Under the pieces are notes generated by a model. The model ran no database searches. It saw only the letters and a program-made list of their open reading frames with translations, and had not been told where the DNA came from. 64,000 nt of DNA from Pararhizobium sp. YC-54 (GTDB lineage: Bacteria; Pseudomonadota; Alphaproteobacteria; Rhizobiales; Rhizobiaceae), in assembly GCF_025847205.1 (NCBI RefSeq), contig NZ_JAOYTH010000006.1:248001-312000 (forward strand), given 5' to 3'. Below, piece after piece: positions 53,433-63,126 of the stretch. A program made the translations under genes and the position numbers. Position 1 is the first letter of the stretch. Each line of letters starts with the position of its first letter.

Positions 53433-53867
53433 TCAGGCGGCGGCGAGGCTTGTTTCGAGCAGCTTCAGGATCGCGGTCCAGCCCTCTTCGTGGCCGTCGC
53501 GTGCCTCCTCGGATTTGAACTTCACCTGCTTCAAGGTGATTTCCGTCGTGCCGGCATCGACCTCGGCCAGATCGATGGTGACGACGCTGTCGTCGAGCGA
53601 GTACGGCGACTCCCAGGTAAAGGACAGATGGGAATGCGGGTCGATCTCAAGATAGGTGCCGGCATGCGGGATCTCCTTTTCAGGCGTCACCATGACGATC
53701 GAAAAGCGGCCGCCCTTCACCGGGTCGTTCTTGACTTTGGTCGGCTCGGAACTCCCGAAAGGCGGGGCCATGAATTTCGCCAGCATCGCCGGCGAAAGCC
53801 AGGCGTTGAAGACTTTTTCGCGCGGCGCCGCGATTTTACGGTTCACTGTCAGCTCAAGTTCCGTCAT
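53433..53867 (-). CDS. SRPBCC/AHSA1-domain protein
   Basis: 144 residues, START-like fold: LTVNRKIAAPREKVFNAWLSPAMLAKFM at the start, KGGRFSIVMVTPEKEI, and the C-terminal helix DGHEEGWTAILKLLETSL. AHSA1 proteins bind hydrophobic ligands in the cytosol; function is not known. Its ATG overlaps the ArsR stop as ATGA, the common ArsR-AHSA1 pair, so it is probably induced by whatever ligand the regulator senses. Confidence 0.9.
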   Translation of the reverse strand: MTELELTVNRKIAAPREKVFNAWLSPAMLAKFMAPPFGSSEPTKVKNDPVKGGRFSIVMVTPEKEIPHAGTYLEIDPHSHLSFTWESPYSLDDSVVTIDLAEVDAGTTEITLKQVKFKSEEARDGHEEGWTAILKLLETSLAAA

Positions 53868-54196
53868 TTTTTTCCATCCTTTGAAACGAGTAGATTTTCC
53901 AGCGCCGCAAGACGCAGTTCCCAGATAGACTTCAATTGCGCGAACCAGGTCTCGGTCACCTTCAATGGGTCGAGCTCGGCTGCGATGAAATGCTCGCGGC
54001 CCAAAGTCCGGCGGGTGACAAGTCCGGCTTCCTCCAGCACCTTGATGTGCTTGGAGACGGAATTCAGCGACATGTCGAAATGGGCAGCAAGCGCCGTCAC
54101 TCTGAGTGCTCCCTCCTGAACAAGCAGCGTCAGGATGCGTCGCCGGGTCGTATCGCCGGCAGCCTTGAGAACGCGCGACAGATCATCTTCGTCCAT
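53864..54196 (-). CDS. ArsR-family transcriptional regulator
   Basis: 110 residues. Winged helix-turn-helix: GDTTRRRILTLLVQEGALRVTALAAHFDMSLNSVSKHIKVLEEAGLVTRRTLGREHF. No metal-binding Cys pair (CVC) is present, so metal sensing is unlikely; this matches the ArsR subgroup paired with AHSA1 proteins. It probably represses its own operon through the dyad that overlaps the promoter. Confidence 0.92.
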   Translation of the reverse strand: MDEDDLSRVLKAAGDTTRRRILTLLVQEGALRVTALAAHFDMSLNSVSKHIKVLEEAGLVTRRTLGREHFIAAELDPLKVTETWFAQLKSIWELRLAALENLLVSKDGKK

Positions 54197-54208
54197 TTAT
54201 TCACCTTG

Positions 54209-54246
54209 ATGGTTGAATATATAAGAATACACTCAATAGTCAACCA
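54209..54246 (-). promoter_or_regulatory. Promoter and dyad operator of the arsR-AHSA1 operon
   Basis: On the minus strand TTGACT (54238-54243) and TATATT (54216-54221) are 16 nt apart. TGGTTGA and TCAACCA (54210-54216 and 54240-54246) form an inverted repeat bracketing the promoter, with a looser inner dyad. The transcript start would be about 13 nt before the ATG. Autoregulation by ArsR is inferred. Confidence 0.6.
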
Positions 54247-54326
54247 CATGGATGAACATTTTTGAACATGCACAGCCGGCCGTCCCCGGAAACTTTTGCG
54301 GGCGCAAGCCTCGCAAGTCCCCTCTT

Positions 54327-56051
54327 TTAGTGCATGTCCATCTGCTGCTTGTAGCGCTCGTAGTCATAGGGAAGGATGGTCTGGCGTTCGATCATCCGGT
54401 GGACGCGGGGGGCAGCATCACCGCGATGCAGCGCCGTCAGCCTGTCGCCGATCTCGGCGTCGGCCTGTGTGCGGCGCTGGTTGTGGCGGACATATTCCAC
54501 CCAGGTCGGCACATGATAGGTCTCGGTCCACACCGTCGGGTTTTCCAGATCGCGCATCAGGCCCCATTGTCCCGCTCCATCCCTGATCCGGATGCGGCGG
54601 CGCTCTGCCATCGCGGTGAGGAAGTCCGGCACATCGTCATCGGCGATCTCGTAGTCGATCATCACGACGATCGGGCCGCTGCGCGGCTTCAGGTCGAGTT
54701 TCAGCAACGGTTCGGAAAAGCGGTTGAGCGGATCGAGATTGAGCGACTGGAATTCCGGCAACGGCAGTCTCAATCCGATGGCCGCGCCGGCAACCATCAG
54801 AAGCGCCGAGACGATCAGGGCGTTGGCCGGGCCGTGGGTTTCGGCCAGCTGCCCCCACATCCAGCTGCCCGCCGCGATGCCGCCAAATGTGGTGGTCTGG
54901 TAGAGCGACAAGGCCCGGCCAACCACCCAGCGCGGCGTCGAAAGCTGCACGGTCGTGTTGAACAGCGACAGCGCCAGCACCCAGCCGGCACCCGACAGGA
55001 GAAGCGCAAGGCTGGTCAGCCAGCCATAGGGGCTGAGTGCCGTGATCAGGGTGCTGACGGCAAAACCGGCAAAGGCGATGCGGACGACCCATTCGCTGGA
55101 CATGTGTTCGCGCAGACGGGCGCTCAACAGCGCGCCACCGATGGCTCCCAGGCCAAACGCGCCGAGCATGATGCCATAGGTGAGCGGCCCGCCGGCGACC
55201 AGATCGCGGGCAACCAGCGGCAGAAGGGCGAGGATGGCGCTGGCGGAGAGACCGAAGACGAAGCCGCGAACCAGCACCTTGCCGATATTCGGCGACATCG
55301 CGACGTAGCGCAGCCCGGCGGAAATGGCCCGGCCCATCGATTCGCGCGGCAGCGCCGACAGCGTCACCTCGCGGCGCCAGCGCATGAGCGCGTAGAGAAT
55401 GGCGAAATAGCTGAGCGTATTGGCAGCAAAGGCGGCGGCTGCCCCGGCTGCCGCGACGATCACGCCGCCGATGGCCGGACCGACGCTGCGGGTGATATTG
55501 AAACCCATGCTGTTCAGCGCGACCGCCGCCGGCACCACCTCGCGCGGCACCATGTCCCCGACCGATGCCTGCCAGGACGGATTGTTCAGCGCCGTGCCGC
55601 AGCCGATGAGGAAGGTGAAGAACAAAAGCAGCCAGGGCGAGATAAGGCCGAAATAGGTACAGAGCGTCAGAAGCGCCGAGACGCAGAACATGAAACACTG
55701 GGCGACCAGCATGATGCGGCGGCGGTCGAAATTATCGGCGAGCGCCCCGGAAACAAGCGAAAACAGCATGATCGGCAGCGCGGTCGAGGCCTGCACCAGC
55801 GCCACCATGTTCACCGAATCCGTAATCGAGGTCATCATCCAGGCGGCGCCGACGGCCTGGATCAGCCCGCCGAAATTGGAGGCGAGGCTCGCAACCCATA
55901 TGACGCGGAAGGTGTCGTGCTTGAACGGCGCCAGTGGCGATAGTCGATGCGGCAAAGCGCTGTCCCACCCTGTCTGTGTTTGAATCGTCTTTGTGACGCC
56001 CAATCTAGGCGAGATGACCGGCCGGGCAAGCAAAAGCGCTGACCCTGGCAT
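54327..56051 (-). CDS. MFS exporter (EntS/MFS_3-like) with C-terminal soluble domain
   Basis: 574 residues. Twelve helices of a major facilitator (SGALADNFDRRRIMLVAQ is the loop 2-3 motif) resemble the MFS_3 group that includes the enterobactin exporter EntS. The last 110 residues are soluble (VVMIDYEIADDDVPDFLTAMAERRRI ... RDGAGQWGLMRDL ... WVEYVRHNQRRTQAD) and look like a ferredoxin-like ABM-type domain. The substrate is unknown. The ATG at 56051 has GAGG upstream; the frame is open further back to 56144. Confidence 0.87.
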   Translation of the reverse strand: MPGSALLLARPVISPRLGVTKTIQTQTGWDSALPHRLSPLAPFKHDTFRVIWVASLASNFGGLIQAVGAAWMMTSITDSVNMVALVQASTALPIMLFSLVSGALADNFDRRRIMLVAQCFMFCVSALLTLCTYFGLISPWLLLFFTFLIGCGTALNNPSWQASVGDMVPREVVPAAVALNSMGFNITRSVGPAIGGVIVAAAGAAAAFAANTLSYFAILYALMRWRREVTLSALPRESMGRAISAGLRYVAMSPNIGKVLVRGFVFGLSASAILALLPLVARDLVAGGPLTYGIMLGAFGLGAIGGALLSARLREHMSSEWVVRIAFAGFAVSTLITALSPYGWLTSLALLLSGAGWVLALSLFNTTVQLSTPRWVVGRALSLYQTTTFGGIAAGSWMWGQLAETHGPANALIVSALLMVAGAAIGLRLPLPEFQSLNLDPLNRFSEPLLKLDLKPRSGPIVVMIDYEIADDDVPDFLTAMAERRRIRIRDGAGQWGLMRDLENPTVWTETYHVPTWVEYVRHNQRRTQADAEIGDRLTALHRGDAAPRVHRMIERQTILPYDYERYKQQMDMH

Positions 56052-56162
56052 GATTTTGCCTCTTCGGCCGCCACATCCGGGTTTTGTGGGGCGGGCGACG
56101 TGATATCTTGCATTTGCGGATAATCGAGCGTATATGAGCCTCAAATTCTTGATCGGTTGATG

Positions 56163-56194
56163 AAGAGTGGGCCCGTCAGGACCCGCTCTTTTTT
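56163..56194 (+). terminator. Terminator-like hairpin in the rimP leader
   Basis: Stem AAGAGTGGG / CCCGCTCTT (one G-T pair) followed by six T, located 29 bp before the rimP start and after no upstream gene on this strand. A leader terminator suggests attenuation or antitermination control of the rimP-nusA-infB operon. Confidence 0.7.
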
Positions 56195-56222
56195 ATTAGC
56201 CGATGTTTTGGGAGAACCTCGT

Positions 56223-56840
56223 TTGTCCGATACGACAACGGCAGAAAACGCACAGGAACCGCGCCTCGTCACCGAGACCGGGATCGACCGGCGCATCGCC
56301 GACATCATCGAACCCGTCCTTATTCCGATGGGCTACCAGCTGGTACGCGTTCGCCTCTCGTCGCAGAACGGCGCGACGCTGCAGATCATGGCCGAGCGCC
56401 TCGACGGCACGATGACCGTGGAAGATTGCGAAGCGATCTCGACGGCAATCTCGCCGGTGCTCGATGTGGAAGATCCGGTCGAGAAGGCGTATCATCTGGA
56501 AGTATCGTCGCCGGGCATCGACCGCCCGATGGTGCGCAAGTCGGATTTCAGCCGCTGGGCCGGTCATCTGATCAAGTGCGAAACGTCGATCCTGGTCGAT
56601 AACCGCAAGCGTTTCCGCGGCAAGATCATCTCGGCCGACGACGAAGGCTTTACGATCGAGCGCGATCAGCCGGCTTACGGCGAGGAGCCGCGCGTGGTCA
56701 TCCCCTTCACGGCGCTGGCCGAAGGCAGGCTGATCCTGACGGACGACCTGATCCGCGACGCGCTGACAGCAGACAAGAAGGCGAAGGCAGCGCAAGCCGC
56801 CAACGAAAACTTCGAAGACGAAGATTCGCCGATCAATTGA
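56223..56840 (+). CDS. rimP: Ribosome maturation factor RimP
   Basis: 205 residues from a TTG start with GGGAGA at 7 nt. The frame is open to an ATG at 56160, but that would put the terminator-like hairpin inside the coding region. [49 protein letters not shown] and the C-terminal SH3-like strand region identify RimP, needed for 30S maturation. nusA follows after 58 bp. Confidence 0.94.
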   Translation: MSDTTTAENAQEPRLVTETGIDRRIADIIEPVLIPMGYQLVRVRLSSQNGATLQIMAERLDGTMTVEDCEAISTAISPVLDVEDPVEKAYHLEVSSPGIDRPMVRKSDFSRWAGHLIKCETSILVDNRKRFRGKIISADDEGFTIERDQPAYGEEPRVVIPFTALAEGRLILTDDLIRDALTADKKAKAAQAANENFEDEDSPIN

Positions 56841-56898
56841 GTTCATGGGCGCGGGACGCTTCGATGCGAAGCCCCGGCAATCAGACGGAGACTTTAAT

Positions 56899-58506
56899 AT
56901 GGCAGTGAGTGCTAACCGGCTCGAACTTCTGCAGATCGCGGATGCCGTCGCGCGCGAAAAAGTGATCGACCGCGAAATCGTTCTGGCCGCCATGGCCGAC
57001 GCGATCCAGAAGGCCGCCCGCTCGCGCTACGGTTCGGAGAGCAACATCCGCGCCGACATCAATTCCAAGACCGGCGAAATCCGGCTTCAGCGCCTGCTCG
57101 AAGTCGTCGAGGTCGCCGAGGACTACTCGACGCAGATCCCGCTGGAACTTGCCCGCGACCGCAATCCGGACGCCATTCTCGGCGACTTCATTGCCGACCC
57201 GCTGCCGCCGATGGATTTCGGCCGCATCGCCGCCCAGTCGGCCAAGCAGGTCATCGTCCAGAAGGTGCGCGAAGCCGAGCGTGACCGCCAGTTCGACGAA
57301 TTCAAGGATCGCATCGGCGAAATCGTCAACGGCACGGTCAAGCGCGTCGAATACGGCAATGTCATTGTCGATCTCGGCCGTGGCGAAGGCATCATCCGCC
57401 GCGACGAAATGATCCCGCGGGAAAACATGCGCTACGGCGACCGCGTCCGCTCGTATGTCTACGACGTGCGCCGCGAACAGCGCGGCCCGCAGATTTTCCT
57501 GTCGCGTACCCATCCGCAGTTCATGGTGAAACTGTTCACCATGGAAGTTCCGGAAATCTACGACGGCATCATCCAGATCCGCTCGGTTGCCCGCGATCCG
57601 GGTTCGCGCGCCAAGATCGCCGTGATCTCGAACGACTCGTCGATCGATCCGGTCGGCGCCTGCGTCGGTATGCGCGGTTCGCGCGTTCAGGCCGTTGTCG
57701 GCGAATTGCAGGGCGAAAAGATCGATATCATTCCGTGGTCGCAGGATCCGGCATCGTTCATCGTCAATGCGCTGCAGCCGGCTGAGGTCTCCAAGGTCGT
57801 TCTCGACGAAGATGCAGAGCGCATCGAAGTCGTGGTTCCCGACGAGCAGCTGTCGCTCGCCATCGGCCGCCGCGGCCAGAACGTGCGTCTCGCTTCGCAG
57901 CTGACTGGGTGGGATATCGACATCATGACGGAAGCCGAAGAATCCGAGCGCCGCCAGAAGGAATTCAATGAACGCACCGCGCTGTTCATGGAAGCCCTCG
58001 ACGTCGACGAGATGGTCGGCCAGGTTCTGGCGTCGGAAGGCTTTGCCGCCGTTGAGGAACTTGCCTATGTCGAACTCGACGAAATCGCCTCGATCGAAGG
58101 CTTCGACGAGGATACGGCCAGCGAACTGCAGACCCGCGCCCGCGAATATCTCGAGCGCCTGGAAGCCGAAATGGACGCCAAGCGCGTAGCCCTCGGCGTC
58201 TCCGACGAGCTGCGCTCGATCAATGGCATGACCGGCCAGATGCTGGTTGCGCTCGGCGAAGACGGCATCAAGACGATGGAAGACTTTGCAGGCTGCGCCG
58301 CCGACGACCTCGTCGGCTGGTCGGAACGCAAGGACGGCGAGACGAAGAAGTTTGAGGGCCTGTTCTCCAAGCTCGAAGTCTCCCGCGTCGATGCGGAACG
58401 CATGGTCCTTCAGGCGCGTCTTGCCGCCGGCTGGATCACCGAAGAAGATCTGGCGCGCGAGGAAGAAGCGCTCGAAGTCGTGGAAGGCGCGGAACAGGAC
58501 GCCTGA
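56899..58506 (+). CDS. nusA: Transcription termination/antitermination factor NusA
   Basis: 535 residues. N-terminal RNA polymerase-binding domain ([23 protein letters not shown]), S1 domain ([27 protein letters not shown]), KH1/KH2 ([44 protein letters not shown]), and two acidic C-terminal repeats with helix-hairpin-helix-like [15 protein letters not shown]. It modulates pausing, termination and rRNA antitermination. The ATG at 56899 has CGGAGAC upstream. Confidence 0.97.
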   Translation: MAVSANRLELLQIADAVAREKVIDREIVLAAMADAIQKAARSRYGSESNIRADINSKTGEIRLQRLLEVVEVAEDYSTQIPLELARDRNPDAILGDFIADPLPPMDFGRIAAQSAKQVIVQKVREAERDRQFDEFKDRIGEIVNGTVKRVEYGNVIVDLGRGEGIIRRDEMIPRENMRYGDRVRSYVYDVRREQRGPQIFLSRTHPQFMVKLFTMEVPEIYDGIIQIRSVARDPGSRAKIAVISNDSSIDPVGACVGMRGSRVQAVVGELQGEKIDIIPWSQDPASFIVNALQPAEVSKVVLDEDAERIEVVVPDEQLSLAIGRRGQNVRLASQLTGWDIDIMTEAEESERRQKEFNERTALFMEALDVDEMVGQVLASEGFAAVEELAYVELDEIASIEGFDEDTASELQTRAREYLERLEAEMDAKRVALGVSDELRSINGMTGQMLVALGEDGIKTMEDFAGCAADDLVGWSERKDGETKKFEGLFSKLEVSRVDAERMVLQARLAAGWITEEDLAREEEALEVVEGAEQDA

Positions 58507-58538
58507 CCAGGTGTTGCTGACCGTGATCCGGGCTGCTG

Positions 58539-59225
58539 ATGCTGCTTGAAGACAAAGATCCTCTCGAGGACATTGATGGTGAAGCAGTGAACGGCCGTAT
58601 GTGCATCGTGACACGGCAGAGCGGAACGCCGGAAACGCTGATCCGCTTTGTTGCAGGCCCGGATGGCCGGGTGGTGCCCGACCTGAAGAAGCAGTTGCCG
58701 GGCCGCGGCTGCTGGGTGAGCGCGGAACGGGCAATCGTCGAGAAGGCGATTGCCAGGAAGCTGTTTGCCCGCGGACTGAAGCGGGCGGATGTGACTGCCG
58801 GACCGGAGCTTGCCGACGAAGTCGACCGGCTCCTGTCGCTGCAGCTCGCAGGCATGATGAACATGGCGCGCAAGGCCGCGCAGTTCGTCAGCGGCGCCTC
58901 GAAAGTCGAGCAGGCCGTCCGTGGGCTGGCGGCGCTCGCCACCTTTCATGCGGTGGATGCCGCAGCGGACGGGGTGCGCAAGATAGACCAGGCGCGCAAG
59001 GCGATGAGCTTTGTCGTCGATGACGGACAGGAAATACCCTCGTTTCGCTTCTTCACCGAGGCGGAAATGGAAGGGCTTTTGGGCCAGAATGCTTTTATCC
59101 ATGCTTGCGCGCTTGCAGGGCAGGCGGGTGAGGGTGTAGTGAAGCGCGCAAACATGCTCGAACGATATCGGGGAAACGTCCCTGCTCGAGCCGTTGGCGC
59201 CGAAACTGGCTTGCCGACACAATGA
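58539..59225 (+). CDS. YlxR-family RNA-binding protein with L7Ae-like C-terminal part
   Basis: 228 residues. The YlxR (DUF448) domain is near the start: RMCIVTRQSGTPETLIRFV, GRVVPDLKKQLPGRGCWVS. The second half (LLSLQLAGMMNMARKAAQFVSGASKVEQAV ... FVVDDGQE) resembles the L7Ae/L30e-like fold seen in the YlxQ group. Such proteins lie between nusA and infB and may bind RNA. The rather acidic N-terminus (EDKDPLEDIDGE) is variable. Confidence 0.92.
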   Translation: MLLEDKDPLEDIDGEAVNGRMCIVTRQSGTPETLIRFVAGPDGRVVPDLKKQLPGRGCWVSAERAIVEKAIARKLFARGLKRADVTAGPELADEVDRLLSLQLAGMMNMARKAAQFVSGASKVEQAVRGLAALATFHAVDAAADGVRKIDQARKAMSFVVDDGQEIPSFRFFTEAEMEGLLGQNAFIHACALAGQAGEGVVKRANMLERYRGNVPARAVGAETGLPTQ

Positions 59226-59329
59226 CGCGGGTCACCGGCGCAGGCCGGAAAAACCGCGATTGCAAAACAGAAATTGAACGGCGGGGTCTGGTGATACGCA
59301 TCCGGCCCTGATCTTAGGAACGGAACGGA

Positions 59330-62032
59330 ATGACCGACAACAACGACGACAAGACATTCGGCGGAGCCAAGAAGACGCTGACCCTGAAGCCTTCCGGGGT
59401 TAGTCAGGGAACTGTTCGCCAGGACATGGGTCGCGGCCGGACGAAGGCAGTCGTGGTCGAGACGCGCAAGCGGCGGCCAATGCGGCCGGAAGACGAGAAG
59501 CCGGTCGTTCCGATTGCAACGCCTGCTCCCGTCGCCCGCGTCGTGGAGCCGCAACGCCCGGCCCCGGCACAGCAGCAACAGCCTGCGCGCGCCGTGCCGC
59601 AGCAACAGCAGCCGCGCCAGCAGGACAATCGCCAGGACAACGCCAATCGCCCGCGGGTCGGTGTGGTTCTCAACCAGCTGTCGGCTGGTGAGATCGACGC
59701 TCGCCGCCGTGCGCTGGCCGAAGCCCAGATCCGCGATGCCGAAGACGCCAAGCGCCGCGCCGCCGATGAGGCACGCCGCCAGGCTGAAGAGGCAGAGCGC
59801 CTGAAGGCCGAACAGGCTGAAGCCGCCCGTCTCGCCGCCGAAGAGGCAGCCCGCACCCCTGCGGAACGCGAAGCCGAGAAGGCAGCAGCCGAGGCAGCAA
59901 AGGCCGCCGAAGCCGAGGCAGCAGCCGTCGCCGCCCGCAAGGCCGAAGACCAGGCGCGTGCCCAGGCCGCAAAGCCGGCAACGACACCGTCGACAGTGAC
60001 CCCGGCACTCGCCGCCCGCCGCAAGGCGGAAGGCGAAGAGGAAGAGGCTCGTCCGAACCGTGGCGCCACCGCGCCGGTCCGCGGCAAGGTCGTTCGTCCG
60101 GAGCCTGCCAAGGCCCCTGCCCGTCCGAAGACGGAAGAGGAACGCCGCAAGGGCAAGCTGACGCTGACCGCCGCTCTCGACGACGACGGCAGTCCGCGCG
60201 GCCGCTCGATGGCCGCCATGCGCCGCCGGCAGGAGAAGTTCCGCCGCAGCCAGATGCAGGAAACCCGCGAAAAGGTCATGCGCGAAGTGATCCTTCCGGA
60301 AACCATCACCATTCAGGAACTGTCGCAGCGTATGGCCGAACGGGCCGTCGACGTCATCAAGTACCTGATGAAGGAAGGCCAGATGATGAAGCCGGGCGAC
60401 GTCATCGACGCCGACCTTGCAGAACTCATCGCCGGCGAATTCGGTCATACCGTCAAGCGCGTTTCGGAATCCGACGTCGAAGAAGGCCTGTTCAACGCCC
60501 GGGACGATGGCGATATGCAGCCGCGTCCGCCGATCGTCACCATCATGGGTCACGTCGACCACGGCAAGACCTCGCTGCTCGACGCCATCCGCAAGACCCA
60601 TGTCGTATCGGGCGAAGCCGGTGGCATCACCCAGCATATCGGCGCCTATCAGGTCGAGCAGAACGGCAACAAGATCACCTTCATCGACACCCCCGGCCAC
60701 GCCGCCTTCACCGCGATGCGTGCCCGTGGCGCCCAGGCGACCGACATTGCGATCCTCGTGGTTGCTGCCGACGACAGCGTCATGCCGCAGACGATCGAAT
60801 CCATCAGCCACGCAAAGGCTGCCGGCGTTCCGATCATCGTGGCGATCAACAAGGTCGACAAGCACGAAGCCGACCCGCAGAAGGTGCGCAACCAGCTTTT
60901 GCAGCACGAAGTGTTCGTAGAAACCATGGGCGGTGAAGTGCTCGACGTCGAAGTCTCGGCCAAGACCGGCCTTGGTCTGGACAAGCTTCTCGAAGCCATC
61001 CTGCTGCAGGCCGAAATTCTCGACCTGCGCGCCGATGCAGACCGCACGGCAGAAGGTACCGTCGTCGAAGCCCAGCTCGATCGCGGCCGCGGTGCGGTTG
61101 CCACCGTTCTGGTTCACAAGGGTACGCTGAAGCCGGGCCAGATCATCGTTGCCGGCGATCAGTGGGGCCGTGTGCGCGCGCTCGTCAACGACAAGGGCGA
61201 ACACGTCAAGGAAGCGCCGCCGTCGATGCCTGTCGAGATTCTCGGTCTTTCCGGCACGCCGCTGGCGGGCGACAAGTTCGCCGTCGTCGAAAACGAAAGC
61301 CGCGCCCGCGAAATCTCGGAATATCGTCAGCGCCTGACCCGCGACAAGGCCGTTGCCCGTGCATCCGGCCAGCGCGGTTCGCTCGAGCAGATGATGATGA
61401 CGCTGCAGAACACCGGCCTCAAGGAATTCCCGCTGGTCATCAAGGGCGACGTGCAGGGCTCGATCGAAGCCATTGCCGGCGCACTCGACAAGCTGGGAAC
61501 CGACGAGGTTCGTGCCCGCATCGTCCATTCGGGCGCCGGTGGTATCACCGAGTCCGACATCTCGCTGGCGGAAGCCTCGAACGCGGCCATCATCGGCTTC
61601 AACGTTCGTGCCAACGCCCAGGCCCGTACGGCTGCGGAGCGCGCCGGCATCGAGATCCGCTACTACAACATCATCTACGATCTGGTGGATGACGTGAAGG
61701 CAGCGATGTCGGGCCTGCTCTCGCCGGAGCGCCGCGAAACCTTCCTCGGCAATGCCGAAATCCTGGAAGTGTTCAACATCACCAAGACCGGCAAGGTCGC
61801 GGGCTGCCGCGTCATCGAAGGCAAGGTCGAACGTGGTGCAGGCGTCCGTCTGGTGCGCGACAACGTCGTCATCCACGAAGGCAAGCTCAAGACCCTCAAG
61901 CGCTTCAAGGACGAAGTCTCCGAAGTGCCGATGGGCCAGGAATGCGGCATGGCCTTCGAAAACTACGAGGACATCCGCGCCGGCGACACCATCGAGTGCT
62001 TCCGCGTCGAGCACATCACCCGCACGCTGTAA
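59330..62032 (+). CDS. infB: Translation initiation factor IF-2
   Basis: 900 residues. A long Ala/Glu/Arg/Gln-rich N-terminus (about 1-330, coiled coil [20 protein letters not shown]) precedes the IF2_N domain and the GTPase: G1 [11 protein letters not shown] (about 407), DTPGHAAF (about 453), NKVDKHE (about 507). Domains II-IV follow, ending [19 protein letters not shown] and the beta-barrel. It places initiator tRNA on the 30S subunit. It ends the operon; a UUCG-loop terminator follows, so rbfA is not adjacent in this genome. Confidence 0.98.
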   Translation: MTDNNDDKTFGGAKKTLTLKPSGVSQGTVRQDMGRGRTKAVVVETRKRRPMRPEDEKPVVPIATPAPVARVVEPQRPAPAQQQQPARAVPQQQQPRQQDNRQDNANRPRVGVVLNQLSAGEIDARRRALAEAQIRDAEDAKRRAADEARRQAEEAERLKAEQAEAARLAAEEAARTPAEREAEKAAAEAAKAAEAEAAAVAARKAEDQARAQAAKPATTPSTVTPALAARRKAEGEEEEARPNRGATAPVRGKVVRPEPAKAPARPKTEEERRKGKLTLTAALDDDGSPRGRSMAAMRRRQEKFRRSQMQETREKVMREVILPETITIQELSQRMAERAVDVIKYLMKEGQMMKPGDVIDADLAELIAGEFGHTVKRVSESDVEEGLFNARDDGDMQPRPPIVTIMGHVDHGKTSLLDAIRKTHVVSGEAGGITQHIGAYQVEQNGNKITFIDTPGHAAFTAMRARGAQATDIAILVVAADDSVMPQTIESISHAKAAGVPIIVAINKVDKHEADPQKVRNQLLQHEVFVETMGGEVLDVEVSAKTGLGLDKLLEAILLQAEILDLRADADRTAEGTVVEAQLDRGRGAVATVLVHKGTLKPGQIIVAGDQWGRVRALVNDKGEHVKEAPPSMPVEILGLSGTPLAGDKFAVVENESRAREISEYRQRLTRDKAVARASGQRGSLEQMMMTLQNTGLKEFPLVIKGDVQGSIEAIAGALDKLGTDEVRARIVHSGAGGITESDISLAEASNAAIIGFNVRANAQARTAAERAGIEIRYYNIIYDLVDDVKAAMSGLLSPERRETFLGNAEILEVFNITKTGKVAGCRVIEGKVERGAGVRLVRDNVVIHEGKLKTLKRFKDEVSEVPMGQECGMAFENYEDIRAGDTIECFRVEHITRTL

Positions 62033-62063
62033 TCGCTTCCGGGCTGACAAGGACACTTTTCAG

Positions 62064-62087
62064 AATGGCGGCTTCGGCCGCCATTTT
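62064..62087 (+). terminator. Terminator of infB
   Basis: Perfect 9-bp stem AATGGCGGC / GCCGCCATT closed by a TTCG tetraloop and followed by T residues, 32 bp after the infB stop. Confidence 0.93.
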
Positions 62088-62129
62088 GCTGTTCGGCGGC
62101 ATTGTCAGCGGACCCTGACTCCCTGGGCA

Positions 62130-62169
62130 AAATAAAAGCCCGGAAAGAGGCAATACCGCCTTCCGGGCT
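62130..62169 (-). terminator. Terminator of the DoxX gene
   Basis: On the minus strand stem AGCCCGGAA / TTCCGGGCT with a 15-nt loop (itself pairing GGCGG/CC partly), followed by TTTATTTTG. It lies 33 bp after the DoxX stop. Confidence 0.85.
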
Positions 62170-62201
62170 CAAAAGTCAGTTTTTTCAGTGACGCAATCCG
62201 G

Positions 62202-62651
62202 TCAGATCTGTTTGCCGATCTTGGCATCGACGGACTGGGAGTTTGACCCGCGGATGGCAAAGAAGAAGAAGATCGCGGCCCAGAGGATCGACTTCTCAGC
62301 GCCAGCGAGACCTTCGCCGGTCACGATGCCGTGGAAATAGACCGTGACAAGCAGAACGATCATCGCCGCGAAGGATGCGGGGCGGGTGAACAGGCCGATC
62401 GCGACCAGAATGCCGCCGAAGAATTCGGTGGCCGACAGCAGCGGCGACCAGAAAACACCGGGATAGAACCCCAAACTCTCGACCATGCCGACTGCGCCGA
62501 AGGGGTTGATGATCTTGCCATAGCCGTGGGTGACGAGCAGAACGCCGGCAACCACGCGCAGCAGCGTTTCGGCCGTCGTATCGAGCGGCAGATAGAACCG
62601 CTGCAAGGCGGGCAGCATGGCTGGCGGCCGGGTCGATATAAGGTCAGTCAT
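62202..62651 (-). CDS. DoxX family membrane protein
   Basis: 149 residues with four membrane helices: LLRVVAGVLLVTHGYGKII, FFGGILVAIGLF, FAAMIVLLVTVYF and ILWAAIFFFFAI. The HGYGK motif and the pattern of short loops are typical of DoxX/DoxD-like proteins, whose activity is uncertain (oxidoreductase or membrane-quinone related in some members). AGAGGAGAC precedes the ATG at 62651. Confidence 0.9.
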   Translation of the reverse strand: MTDLISTRPPAMLPALQRFYLPLDTTAETLLRVVAGVLLVTHGYGKIINPFGAVGMVESLGFYPGVFWSPLLSATEFFGGILVAIGLFTRPASFAAMIVLLVTVYFHGIVTGEGLAGAEKSILWAAIFFFFAIRGSNSQSVDAKIGKQI

Positions 62652-62840
62652 GTTGTCTCCTCTTGATTTTTGCAACGCAACATTTTCTTGCTGCGAAAAC
62701 CGCGACTATCAAGGGAGGCCCCTGCCCCAGGATGGTAAATTCAGTTAACGATTTCGTGAGACATACTTGATCGCACGCTGTTGCGGCCTACAGCGCCGAT
62801 GGATAACGTCCGCAAAGCCGACATCGCCACGGAAACAGAC

Positions 62841-63122
62841 ATGACAGAAAAGCCGCGCATTACCATCCTTTACTGCACCCAGTGCAACTGGCTGCTGCGC
62901 GCCGCCTGGATGGCGCAGGAACTGCTCTCCACCTTTGGCGACAGCCTTGGCGAAGTGGCGCTCATTCCCGGCACCGGCGGCAATTTCGAAATCCATGTCG
63001 GCGAGACGCTGATCTGGGAACGCAAGCGCGATGGCGGCTTTCCGGGCCCAAAGGAATTGAAGCAGCGGGTCCGCGACATCATCGAACCCGGGCGCGATCT
63101 CGGTCACACCGACCGGACCTGA
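62841..63122 (+). CDS. SelT/SelW/SelH-family thioredoxin-fold protein (Cys form)
   Basis: 93 residues. The redox motif is CTQC after the first strand (ITILYCTQCNWLLRAAW), the position where selenoproteins carry CxxU. VALIPGTGGNFEIHVGETLIWERKRDGGFPGPKELKQRVRDII is the rest of the Rdx fold. It is probably a cytosolic thiol-redox protein. The ATG at 62841 was chosen over an ATG at 62799 because the protein then begins at the fold. The YqaA-type gene follows by 4 bp. Confidence 0.87.
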   Translation: MTEKPRITILYCTQCNWLLRAAWMAQELLSTFGDSLGEVALIPGTGGNFEIHVGETLIWERKRDGGFPGPKELKQRVRDIIEPGRDLGHTDRT

Positions 63123-63126
63123 TCAT

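Noticed and set aside
56881..58734. 617-codon minus-strand frame opposite nusA
   Set aside because: Antisense shadow of nusA, with His/Asp/Arg-biased composition typical of such frames.
58946..62056. Very long open frame on the minus strand opposite infB (over 1000 codons)
   Set aside because: It mirrors the GC-rich codon pattern of infB, has low-complexity sequence without domains, and no ribosome site; infB itself is certain.
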